From a virus, in the IMG/VR virus record IMGVR_UViG_3300030104_003196, positions 1 through 29,700 of that record: DNA of 29,700 nucleotides, one strand, 5' to 3'. Shown here in pieces: positions 23,441 through 29,700 of the stretch; the first letter of the stretch is position 1, and every line of letters begins with the position of its first letter. Below the pieces are notes generated by a model. The model searched no databases and was not told where the DNA came from. It saw nothing but the letters and a program-made list of their open reading frames with translations. Made by a program: the position numbers and the translations under genes.

Positions 23441-23826
23441 GTACTTTATCTGTCGGCACGATTAAGAGTGCATCATCAGCCGCACCCGTTTTTCAAAACA
23501 GTTCGGGAACTGAAAAAGGTCAATTAGCAAAAATTTGGGTGAATTTACAGGGTGATGGAACTGCCGCAATCCGAGATTCATTTAATGTTTCTTCTATAAC
23601 GGATAATGGGACAGGCAATTATACCGTTACTTTTTCAAATTCAATGTCAAATGATGATTTTTGCTGCCTTATAACAACTAGAAAACATAGTAATGGAGTC
23701 ACATATACAACAGGAAATATAAACTCGGCTCTTTCGACAAGTAACGTAGTCGTTGAGTCTTTTACTTTAAGCGGTAGTACTTCTGACACTCCGACAATGT
23801 GTGTCGCTATCTTTGGAGACAACTAA
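23437..23826 (+). CDS. Short tail fibre protein, first of a tandem pair
   Basis: 129 residues. Opens MSTLSVGTIKSASSAAPVF, then has the domain KIWVNLQGDGTAAIRDSFNV followed by SSITDNGTGNYTVTFS and CVAIFGDN at the end. The following gene has the same layout and clear similarity, so the two arose by duplication. This domain (WVNF.G.GT.AIRdSfNVSSITD.GTG.YTV.F) is frequent in marine phage fibres. The start overlaps the previous stop (ATGA) and the end overlaps the next start (TAATG at 23824-23828). Confidence 0.7.
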   Translation: MSTLSVGTIKSASSAAPVFQNSSGTEKGQLAKIWVNLQGDGTAAIRDSFNVSSITDNGTGNYTVTFSNSMSNDDFCCLITTRKHSNGVTYTTGNINSALSTSNVVVESFTLSGSTSDTPTMCVAIFGDN

Positions 23827-24206
23827 TGTCAACACTTAAAGTCAACACAATTCAAGACACAAGTGGTGGTTCGTCTTCAACTCCTGCTCAGATAGAACAA
23901 GGTCGGGCAAAAGTTTGGGTAAATTTTGATGGAACTGGAACACCAGCAGCCAGAGACTCATATAACGTAAGTTCTATCGCCGATGATGGAACAGGCAAGT
24001 ACACCATTAATTTTAGTATTACGTTAGATAATGCCAATTTTGCTTATGCAATCCATAGTTCTTCTGGGAATCACAATAGTAAAGTTTATACTTCAAATTT
24101 CATGGCGAGCACAACTACATCGATTCAAATTCTTTGTGAAAAAGAAGGTGGAGATAATTTTGACGAACCTTATGTTACTGTCATTATTTTCGGCGATCCA
24201 TCCTAG
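23826..24206 (+). CDS. Short tail fibre protein, second of a tandem pair
   Basis: 126 residues from the ATG at 23826, which overlaps the previous stop; an ATG at 23799 lies inside the previous gene and would add an unrelated nine residues, so the later start is preferred. It opens MSTLKVNTIQDTSGGSSSTP, then KVWVNFDGTGTPAARDSYNV followed by SSIADDGTGKYTINFS, parallel to the upstream paralogue. The C-terminal halves differ far more, as expected if that part touches the host. It ends with VTVIIFGDPS, matching the first copy's CVAIFGDN. Confidence 0.7.
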   Translation: MSTLKVNTIQDTSGGSSSTPAQIEQGRAKVWVNFDGTGTPAARDSYNVSSIADDGTGKYTINFSITLDNANFAYAIHSSSGNHNSKVYTSNFMASTTTSIQILCEKEGGDNFDEPYVTVIIFGDPS

Positions 24207-24233
24207 TCAAGTTTATACTAAAAGAAAAAATCA

Positions 24234-24434
24234 ATGGCTAATTCCGACAAACGCATTATTTACACAGACGACAATGGACAAGTTTGTGTTGTTGTTCCTT
24301 CTGACAATTGTGGCTTAACTGTTGAACAAATCAAAGACAAGGATGTTCCTAGCGGTAAGACAGCTACAATAGTTGATAAATCGGCTGTTCCTAGTGATAG
24401 GAGTTTCCGTGATTCTTGGACATTTACTCCTTAA
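24234..24434 (+). CDS. Small tail accessory protein, 66 aa
   Basis: 66 residues: KRIIYTDDNGQVCVVVPSDNCGLTVEQI, then DVPSGKTATIVDKSAVPSDRSFRDSW. The pattern RIIYtddnG.V.Vv.P..nc.lT.EeI..KDVP.g....ivd...iPsDR.FR.aW recurs in small proteins of marine phage tail regions, which lets me call the family but not its function. It is probably a folding or attachment factor for fibres. A 27-base gap separates it from the previous gene; an overlapping frame at 24031-24318 is not used. Confidence 0.62.
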   Translation: MANSDKRIIYTDDNGQVCVVVPSDNCGLTVEQIKDKDVPSGKTATIVDKSAVPSDRSFRDSWTFTP

Positions 24435-24440
24435 ATCGAC

Positions 24441-24701
24441 ATGGGATTTGGAATTGACATGGCGAAAGCCAGAGAAATTCATAAGACAAATATCAGAACA
24501 GCAAGAACTCCAAAGCTTGCTGAACTTGATGTTGAATTTCAAAAAGCACAAGAAACAAGTGCTGATACTTCGGCCATTGTTGCAAAGAAACAAGCATTAA
24601 GAGATGCACCAGCAGATTCAGCAATTGCATCTGCTTCTGATACTGATGCTTTAAAATCTCAATGGAATACAACTATTTTAGGGACAAGTCCTTATAGTTA
24701 A
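24441..24701 (+). CDS. Small tail accessory protein, 86 aa, helical
   Basis: 86 residues, mostly helix. FGIDMAKAREIHKTNIRTARTPKLAELDVEFQKAQE and AKKQALRDAP match a small family often paired with the preceding RIIYTDDNG protein in phage tail regions, as I recall it. It lies 6 bases downstream of that gene. Possibly a fibre-assembly partner. No membrane segment or catalytic motif. Confidence 0.62.
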   Translation: MGFGIDMAKAREIHKTNIRTARTPKLAELDVEFQKAQETSADTSAIVAKKQALRDAPADSAIASASDTDALKSQWNTTILGTSPYS

Positions 24702-24704
24702 ATC

Positions 24705-25046
24705 ATGGCTATTGCACCGGGAACGTATGACATGACGATCCAAAGAAGATCGGACCATAGTGTTTCTGTGACGTTAAAAGATTCAAGCAATGCAGCAATT
24801 AACTTAGGTGGATATACATTAGCTTCACAGATTTGGGATTTAGGTAGAACGACAAAAGCAGCAGATGCAACTGTTTCTGTGACGAGTGCTTCTGGTGGAA
24901 CTTTCACTTGGAGCGTGACAGATACCCAGACAGCCACTTTCTCGGCTGACGAGTATAAATATGATGTGTTGTTAACTAACAGTTCAGGACTGAAAGAATA
25001 CTGGATAGAAGGTACTATTTATATGGATGAAGGATACACTGCATGA
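24705..25046 (+). CDS. BppU-like baseplate/fibre adaptor protein
   Basis: 113 residues, beta-rich. The N-terminus (APGTYDMTIQRRSDHSVSVTLKDSSNAAINLGGYTLASQIW) follows the pattern of BppU/adaptor domains (y.iti..G.d....v.lkd..g.pidLtGyt....i.). It ends with a strand pair and YMDEGYTA. Adaptors of this sort attach fibres to the tip. The stop overlaps the next start by ATGA. Confidence 0.6.
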   Translation: MAIAPGTYDMTIQRRSDHSVSVTLKDSSNAAINLGGYTLASQIWDLGRTTKAADATVSVTSASGGTFTWSVTDTQTATFSADEYKYDVLLTNSSGLKEYWIEGTIYMDEGYTA

Positions 25047-25270
25047 CCACAGTAAATATCACAACCAATAAAAACACGGTAACTATTGACGAAGATAATA
25101 GTTCAGTCATTACGGTGGCAACTCAGGGGCCACAGGGAGCACAAGGAACGGTGATTGATATTGATAGTGCTGTAAACAAATCTATCGTTTATTATGACGG
25201 TAGCTCGTCAAGTCTCAAGGCCAATAATACTTGGACTACAGACACACTTACAAACGGAGGTAACTTCTAG
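25043..25270 (+). CDS. Short fibre adaptor with collagen-like stretch, 75 aa
   Basis: 75 residues. The N-terminus is strand-rich (TTVNITTNKNTVTIDEDNSS), followed by a brief Gly-X-Y-like segment TQGPQGAQGT and a Ser/Thr-rich end (NGGNF). Collagen-like segments in phage fibres promote trimers. It overlaps the previous gene by ATGA and its stop overlaps the next GTG start (TAGTG at 25268-25272). The last residues could also be read as a leader into the long fibre that follows, but a stop separates them. Confidence 0.58.
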   Translation: MTTVNITTNKNTVTIDEDNSSVITVATQGPQGAQGTVIDIDSAVNKSIVYYDGSSSSLKANNTWTTDTLTNGGNF

Positions 25271-26655
25271 TGGCTAACACGATCAGGATTAAAAAAAGGG
25301 CTGCTAGTGGTGCTGATGGTGCACCGTCAAGCTTATCTCCTTCAGAATTAGCGTTTAATGAAAGTGATCTAAAACTGTATTACGGTTTTGGTGATAACGG
25401 TTCTACTCCACCTTCTGCAAGTTCAATTATTACCGTTGGTGGATCTGGAGCGTTTTTTAATAAGACAGATACAAAAACAGCTAACACAGTCCTTGTTGGA
25501 CCTGCAAGTGGATCGGCTGCGGCTCCTACTTTCAGAGCTTTAGTTGCTGCTGATTTATTAAAGTTAAATGAATTTACGGCTCCTGATGGTGCTGTTGCCT
25601 TAAACAGTCAAAAGATCACAGGCTTGGCTGCTCCTGCGGCTGACACTGATGCGGCCACAAAAGGTTATGTTGACTCCAGTTCAGAAGGACTTGATGTAAA
25701 GGACTCAGTAAAGATCGCAACAACAGCAAATATTACTCTTAGTGGAACTCAGACAATTGATGGAGTTGCGATTAGTGCAGACGAAAGGGTTCTTGTAAAA
25801 GACCAAAGTACAGCATCGCAAAATGGTATTTACCTTTGCAAAGCTGGATCATGGGCAAGAGCCGATGATATGGCTGCGGGTGAAGATGCAGCAGGAAATT
25901 TCACATTTGTTGAGCAAGGTTCAAGTCAAGCTGATACAGGATGGGTTTGTAGCTCCGATAAGGGTTCAGCAGTTGTCGGAACAAATAACCTAGCGTTTTC
26001 TCAATTTAGTGGTGCAGCAACTTTTACGGCTGGAGATGGTCTTGATAAATCTGGCACTACTTTTTCTGTCGATCTTAAATCAAACGGTGGATTAGTAATT
26101 GAATCAACAGAATTGGCGGTTGATTTAGGTGCAAGCTCTATAACTAATACTCTTGCAATAGCAAACGGTGGAACAGGAGCAACTTCAGCCAGTGCTGCAA
26201 GAACGGCCCTCGGAGTGGCCATCGGTTCAGACGTCTTAGCTTATGACGCTGCGGTGGCGGCAATTGCAGGATTAGCAACAACAGACGGCGGCTTTATTGT
26301 TGGTAATGGTTCAACTTTTGTTCTTGAAACTGGAGCAACTGCAAGAACTTCATTAGGAGCACAAACATTAGCGGCGGATCTTACTTCCTTATCTAGTTGT
26401 CAATCTGGTGGAGCTGCGGCTTTAGCTGCTCTGACTTCGACAGAAATCGAAATTCTTGATGGAGCAACAGTTACAACTACCGAGTTGAATCTTATAGATG
26501 GTGGAACCTCTGCAACTTCTACAACTTTAGCGGCGGCTGATCGTTTCCTTTGCAATGATGCGGGAACTATGAAACAGGTCGCTTTGTCTGATCTGGTTAC
26601 ATTTTTAGAGGATGGTTCTACTTCTGGTTTTGATATAAACGGAGGAACATACTAA
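25270..26655 (+). CDS. Long tail fibre protein, 461 aa
   Basis: 461 residues starting with GTG 25270. N-terminal anchor NTIRIKKRAASGADGAPSSL then ELAFNESDLKLYYGFGDNG. Residues about 125-245 (KGYVDSSSEGLDVKDSVKIA; ADERVLVKDQSTASQNGIYL; SWARADDMAAGEDAAG; TGWVCSSD) are a fibre domain found in many phages. Then come low-complexity Gly/Thr repeats (NGGTGATSASAARTALGVA) and a C-terminal LTSTEIEILDGATVTTTELNLIDG repeat. It is likely a trimeric shaft protein for host binding. It lies between the short adaptors and the 700-aa fibre. Confidence 0.8.
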   Translation: MANTIRIKKRAASGADGAPSSLSPSELAFNESDLKLYYGFGDNGSTPPSASSIITVGGSGAFFNKTDTKTANTVLVGPASGSAAAPTFRALVAADLLKLNEFTAPDGAVALNSQKITGLAAPAADTDAATKGYVDSSSEGLDVKDSVKIATTANITLSGTQTIDGVAISADERVLVKDQSTASQNGIYLCKAGSWARADDMAAGEDAAGNFTFVEQGSSQADTGWVCSSDKGSAVVGTNNLAFSQFSGAATFTAGDGLDKSGTTFSVDLKSNGGLVIESTELAVDLGASSITNTLAIANGGTGATSASAARTALGVAIGSDVLAYDAAVAAIAGLATTDGGFIVGNGSTFVLETGATARTSLGAQTLAADLTSLSSCQSGGAAALAALTSTEIEILDGATVTTTELNLIDGGTSATSTTLAAADRFLCNDAGTMKQVALSDLVTFLEDGSTSGFDINGGTY

Positions 26656-26670
26656 AACAAATTAAACACT

Positions 26671-26676
26671 AGGAGG
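26671..26676 (+). promoter_or_regulatory. Strong Shine-Dalgarno for the 700-aa fibre gene
   Basis: AGGAGG lies 8 bases before the ATG at 26685 and is preceded by a 15-base AT-rich gap. It is one of only three near-perfect ribosome sites I found in the window, so strong translation of this fibre is likely. Confidence 0.7.
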
Positions 26677-26684
26677 ATTAAAAA

Positions 26685-28787
26685 ATGGCAGTCACAATTA
26701 AACTTAAGAACGCAAGTGGCAGCGATCCAAGTGCTAGTGATTTAGTTTTAGGTGAGTTAGCTGTAAGGACTGACAACGGTAAGATTTTCCTAAAGAAAGA
26801 TAATGGGTCAGTTGCGGAAGTAAGTGGCGGTGGTGGTATTGATGATGGAGACAAAGGCGATATAACAGTTTCTAATAGCGGCGATACTTGGACGATTGAC
26901 GCTGATGCTGTTACTTATGCCAAGATCCAAAACGTATCGGCTACTGATCGTTTATTAGGTAGAGATTCTTCTGGTGCGGGTGTTATTGAAGAGATTTCAC
27001 CAAGTTCAGTAAGAACGATGCTCGGCTTGGCTACTTCAGCGACAACCGACACGACTAATGCAGATAACATTGGATCGGGAACATTAGCAGCAGCTAGGGT
27101 TGCGACACTTAACCAAGACACAACAGGCTCGGCGGCAACATTAACAACAGCCCGAACTATTGCTGGAACTTCATTTGATGGCTCGGCTAATATTGATATT
27201 TCTTACGCAAATTTAACTAATAAATTATCAGTAGGAGACGGTGGATTAACTGCAAATGATTTTACAAATACGCTGAAATCTAAACTTGACGGTATAGAGA
27301 GTGGAGCAACAGCAGACCAAACAAAATCAGATATTGATGCTCTCGGAATTGCAGCCTCTACAGCAACAACTCTAGCCACAGCAAGGACTATTGGAGGAAC
27401 TTCTTTTGATGGTTCGGCAAATATAGCAGTTGCTCTTGCGGCTACTGCAACCACATTGGCTACGGCCCGAACAATTGCAGGAGTTAGCTTTGATGGGTCG
27501 GCTAATATTTCGTTAAACAATAATGCAATTACAAACGGTGCTGGCTATATAACAGCAACCCTGACAGAAGAACAAGTCGAAGATTTTGTAGGTGGAATGG
27601 TTACGGGTAACACCGAGACAGGTATTACAGTTACCTATCAAGACGCTGACGGAACTTTAGATTTTGTAGTTGCTACTCAAACCGATAATAATTTTACAAC
27701 GACCTTAAAAAACAAATTAGACGGAATTGCTGCAAGTGCTACCAACGTCACCAATAACAACCAACTAACAAACGGAGCAAGTTATATAACAAGTTCTGGA
27801 ACGTCTGCGGCTTGTTCAGGTAATTCAGCAACAGCAACAGCATTAGCGACAGCGAGAACTATCGGCGGAACAAGTTTTGACGGAACAGCAAACATATCAG
27901 TAGCCCTTGCTGACACAGCTACAGCGTTAGCTACAGCTCGAACTATTGCAGGAGTGAGTTTTGACGGAACTGCAAATATTTCACTTAATAATAATGCAAT
28001 CACAAATGGAGCAGGCTACATAACAGCAACCCTGACAGAAGAGCAGGTTGAGGATTATGTGGGAGGAATGGTTACGGGTAATACTGAAACGGGAATTACA
28101 GTTACCTATCAAGATGCAGATGGGACTCTTGACTTTGTAGTTGCTTCTCAGACTGATAATAACTTCACTACAACTCTTAAAAATAAACTTGATGGTATAG
28201 CGGCAAGTGCAACTAATGTCACAAATAACAACCAGCTAACCAACGGTGCAGGATATATAACTGCGACTCTTACAGAGGAACAGGTCGAAGACTACGTTGG
28301 AGGGATGGTTACGGGGAATACTGAAACAGGAATAACTGTTACTTATCAAGATGCTGATGGAACGCTTGATTTTGTTGTAGCCACTCAATCAGACAATAAT
28401 TTCACAACAACTTTGAAGAATAAGTTAGATGGAATTGCCGCAAGTGCTACGAATGTCACGAACAATAATCAATTAACTAACGGAGCTAGTTATGTAACTT
28501 CTTCAATTATTAACTCTTTAAATGCAAGCAACTTAGATTCAGGAACGGTTGGAACTGCAAGACTTGGTTCAGGAACGGCATCTTCAAGTACATATTTAAG
28601 AGGAGACGGTTCTTGGGCAACGATTTCAGCAGGAGCCGAGGATGGTATTTTCTGGGAGAACGATCAAGCGGTTAGTTCAAATTACACAATTACAAACGGC
28701 AAGAACGCAATGTCGGCTGGCCCGATCACTATTAACAGTGGTGTAACTGTTACGGTTGGAAGTGGCGAAAATTGGACTATAGTTTAA
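26685..28787 (+). CDS. Long tail fibre protein with triple 79-residue repeat
   Basis: 700 residues. The N-terminal anchor VTIKLKNASGSDPSASDLVL then GELAVRTDNGKIFLKKDNGS parallels that of the 461-aa fibre. A Gly/Ala/Thr-rich shaft follows with several LATARTIGGTSFDGSANI-type blocks. Three repeats of about 79 residues (TNGAGYITATLTEEQVED... to ...NNNQL) lie at 27531-27767, 28002-28238 and 28239-28475. Late in the protein comes RLGSGTASSSTYLRGDGSWAT, then the C-terminal cap shared with the 299-aa fibre. It is probably a trimeric host-contact fibre. A strong ribosome site lies upstream. No endosialidase or chaperone domain is seen. Confidence 0.82.
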   Translation: MAVTIKLKNASGSDPSASDLVLGELAVRTDNGKIFLKKDNGSVAEVSGGGGIDDGDKGDITVSNSGDTWTIDADAVTYAKIQNVSATDRLLGRDSSGAGVIEEISPSSVRTMLGLATSATTDTTNADNIGSGTLAAARVATLNQDTTGSAATLTTARTIAGTSFDGSANIDISYANLTNKLSVGDGGLTANDFTNTLKSKLDGIESGATADQTKSDIDALGIAASTATTLATARTIGGTSFDGSANIAVALAATATTLATARTIAGVSFDGSANISLNNNAITNGAGYITATLTEEQVEDFVGGMVTGNTETGITVTYQDADGTLDFVVATQTDNNFTTTLKNKLDGIAASATNVTNNNQLTNGASYITSSGTSAACSGNSATATALATARTIGGTSFDGTANISVALADTATALATARTIAGVSFDGTANISLNNNAITNGAGYITATLTEEQVEDYVGGMVTGNTETGITVTYQDADGTLDFVVASQTDNNFTTTLKNKLDGIAASATNVTNNNQLTNGAGYITATLTEEQVEDYVGGMVTGNTETGITVTYQDADGTLDFVVATQSDNNFTTTLKNKLDGIAASATNVTNNNQLTNGASYVTSSIINSLNASNLDSGTVGTARLGSGTASSSTYLRGDGSWATISAGAEDGIFWENDQAVSSNYTITNGKNAMSAGPITINSGVTVTVGSGENWTIV
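27531..27767 (+). repeat. Fibre repeat unit 1 (79 codons)
   Basis: First copy of the TNGAGYITATLTEEQVED... to ...NNNQL unit inside the 700-aa fibre gene. It is separated from copy 2 by an LATARTI-rich segment. The protein is nearly identical to copies 2 and 3 (for example F for Y in VEDF), while third codon bases differ widely. Confidence 0.9.
28002..28238 (+). repeat. Fibre repeat unit 2 (79 codons)
   Basis: Second copy, directly followed by copy 3 without a spacer. By hand count it differs from copy 3 at about 50 of 79 codons but at only two residues (both Ser/Thr exchanges). Confidence 0.9.
28239..28475 (+). repeat. Fibre repeat unit 3 (79 codons)
   Basis: Third copy, directly abutting copy 2 and followed by a partial TNGASYVT start of a fourth unit. 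Protein almost unchanged from copy 2, with heavily reshuffled synonymous codons. Confidence 0.9.
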
Positions 28788-28802
28788 AAAAAAAATCACT
28801 GT

Positions 28803-29048
28803 ATGACTATTTCAATCGAATCAATTAAAAAATACGCCGAAGGCTTAAAGGCTGATTTATTAAAAGCTAAAGATAGAAAAGAACAAGCAGTTCAATCTGT
28901 TAATGAAGCCGATAGTCAAGTTAAACTCCTTGATGGTGCTTTGCAGTTTGCAAATCTTTTAATTCAAGATTCAGCAAAGACTGATGTTTCATCTGTTGTT
29001 GAAGGCGTAATAAACCTTGAAGAGGAAGCAGAGCAAACAAACCCATAA
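28803..29048 (+). CDS. Small coiled-coil protein, 81 aa
   Basis: 81 residues, almost entirely helical with regular heptads (IKKYAEGLKADLLKAKDRKE, then VNEADSQVKLLDGALQFANLL) and an acidic end (EEEAEQTNP). No membrane segment and no recognised domain. Position after the last fibre gene suggests a tail accessory or assembly factor, and marine phages often have such a protein in this place as I recall it. The start is 15 bases after the fibre stop with an A-run between. Confidence 0.58.
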   Translation: MTISIESIKKYAEGLKADLLKAKDRKEQAVQSVNEADSQVKLLDGALQFANLLIQDSAKTDVSSVVEGVINLEEEAEQTNP

Positions 29049-29098
29049 AAACAATTAAGCTAGTATGAGTAAGAGCTTTTAAGATTGCGTCTCGTACC

Positions 29099-29353
29099 AT
29101 GCAAAAAATTCTCAACATTATCAGTGTACTTTCTTTTGTTCTTGTGGCAGCAATTACTGGTGGTGGGGTGTTTGGCTATTTATGGATAACTAATGAAGAA
29201 AACCAAAAGATGCTTCAAGACAAAGCAATGGAGAAAGTGATGGGTGCAATTAAATTACCCGGTTTGTCTGGTCCGGCATTGCCCACTGGATCTTTAAGTC
29301 CTGCACAGCAAAAGAATGAAGAAAAAAAAGCATTTGGTTTGCCTAGCTTTTGA
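29099..29353 (+). CDS. Small membrane protein, 84 aa, one transmembrane segment
   Basis: 84 residues. Residues about 5-31 (ILNIISVLSFVLVAAITGGG then VFGYLWI) form one hydrophobic helix near the N-terminus; a charged region and a Pro/Gly-rich part (GLSGPALPTGSLSPAQQ) follow. A similar membrane protein followed by a proline-rich protein is an arrangement I associate with cyanophage tail-fibre regions. It might be a membrane-acting factor, but one helix alone is not enough to call a holin. It follows a 50-base gap and its stop overlaps the next start (TTGA). Confidence 0.6.
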   Translation: MQKILNIISVLSFVLVAAITGGGVFGYLWITNEENQKMLQDKAMEKVMGAIKLPGLSGPALPTGSLSPAQQKNEEKKAFGLPSF

Positions 29354-29700
29354 TTCCTAAGATTGGTGTAGAGCCTATTGGGGTCGAGCCTGTTAGGACT
29401 TATGTGATTAATATCCCTACCGTTAATCCTCCAAACGTACCAATCAACGTACCGATAGGATTCCCGATTATTGAAATGCCTTGTGTTAAAGCAAGGCGTA
29501 GTGGTGAAAATGACGGTCTTATAAATAATGATCCAGATGGCAACATGATTTTGTGTCCTGCTCCGACACCAAGTTATGAGCCGATGAATTTTGAACCGAT
29601 GAGGTTTGTGCCTATAGAAGATGGAGAAGAACAAAGACACGAAGAACCAGAGATCCCTCCAGCACCAGAAGTGCCGAGAGAACAACCAGATACTTGCCCT
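29350..29700 (+). CDS. Proline-rich protein, N-terminal part (continues past the right edge)
   Basis: An open frame from TTG at 29350 (TTGA overlap with the preceding stop) to the window end, 117 codons. Composition is rich in Pro, Val, Ile and Glu: VEPIGVEPVRTYVINIPTVN, a VPINVPIGFPII segment, a CVKARR..ENDGLINNDPDGN part, then PEIPPAPEVPREQP. Proteins of this kind in cyanophages often end in a membrane helix, which would lie beyond the edge. A minus-strand frame at 29215-29685 is a shadow. Start codon uncertain; no other good start lies near the beginning. Confidence 0.62.
   Translation, partial: MIPKIGVEPIGVEPVRTYVINIPTVNPPNVPINVPIGFPIIEMPCVKARRSGENDGLINNDPDGNMILCPAPTPSYEPMNFEPMRFVPIEDGEEQRHEEPEIPPAPEVPREQPDTCP

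Noticed and set aside
23799-23825. Earlier ATG for the second fibre paralogue
   Set aside because: It lies inside the preceding gene, and the product from 23826 aligns from its first residue with its paralogue.
24031-24600. Overlapping + frames at 24031-24318 and 24373-24600
   Set aside because: Their translations are Leu/Lys-rich shadows of the small tail genes at 23826, 24234 and 24441, which match known small phage families.
27531-28475. Regular repeats considered as a CRISPR-like or DNA-level repeat array
   Set aside because: The repeats are in-frame protein repeats with divergent DNA and no spacers; they belong to the fibre gene.
29056-29077. Inverted repeat AAGCT...AGCTT followed by TT, as a possible terminator
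   Set aside because: Only a 5-bp AT-rich stem with a 12-base loop and no U-run; too weak to call.
434-29685. Numerous minus-strand open frames of 60-156 codons across the window
   Set aside because: Each lies opposite a + strand gene with recognisable domains or tight coupling, and none has a convincing start, motif or neighbour. The longest, at 29215-29685, is opposite the membrane and proline-rich genes.

Overview
This window looks like the packaging, head and tail block of a tailed double-stranded DNA phage (Caudoviricetes) with siphovirus architecture. Every supported gene lies on the + strand. Genes are packed with 0-30 base gaps or with stop-start overlaps of the TAATG, ATGA, GTGA, TTGA and TAGTG types. 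By eye the DNA is AT-rich (roughly 38-40% G+C, not computed). Several small tail genes and the fibre modules are of kinds I associate with marine phages, especially phages of picocyanobacteria. A marine cyanophage-like siphovirus is therefore my best guess, but no host marker is present. I see no integrase, lysis gene, tRNA, insertion sequence or CRISPR array.

Left part (1-2436): a probable DNA-modification cassette. It holds the C-terminal part of an N4/N6-type DNA methyltransferase (cut by the window edge), a GNAT acetyltransferase fused to an aspartyl/asparaginyl beta-hydroxylase-like Fe(II)/2-oxoglutarate oxygenase, and a compact fold-type-II PLP enzyme. The three are translationally linked and run straight into the terminase genes. 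I infer that they cooperate to make an unusual modified base; the chemistry is unknown.

Head part (2440-11084): small and large terminase, DUF4055-type portal, a MuF-like head protein carrying an apparently intact C-terminal protein-kinase-like domain, three small basic or accessory ORFs (two of them below 60 aa), scaffold, a GC-rich leader, major capsid protein, a decoration-like beta protein, a 59-aa basic ORF and a connector of the DnaT-like family. Head-to-tail joining follows (11089-12591): a small beta protein, a head-closure protein, an HK97 gp10-like tail completion protein and a tail terminator.

Tail part (12766-21681): lambda-type order of tube protein, tail assembly chaperone G with a -1 frameshift T extension, tape measure, then M-, L-, K-, I- and J-like tip proteins.

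Fibre part (21705-28787): about 7 kb with ten short and long fibre or adaptor genes. These reuse a few N-terminal anchors and one C-terminal cap. They include a tandem pair of paralogues and a 700-aa fibre with three 79-residue repeats whose codons have diverged while the protein stayed nearly fixed. The right edge (28803-29700) has a coiled-coil protein, a small membrane protein and the start of a proline-rich ORF.

The two most interesting items are the oxygenase/acetyltransferase/PLP/methyltransferase cassette and the kinase fused to a virion MuF protein.
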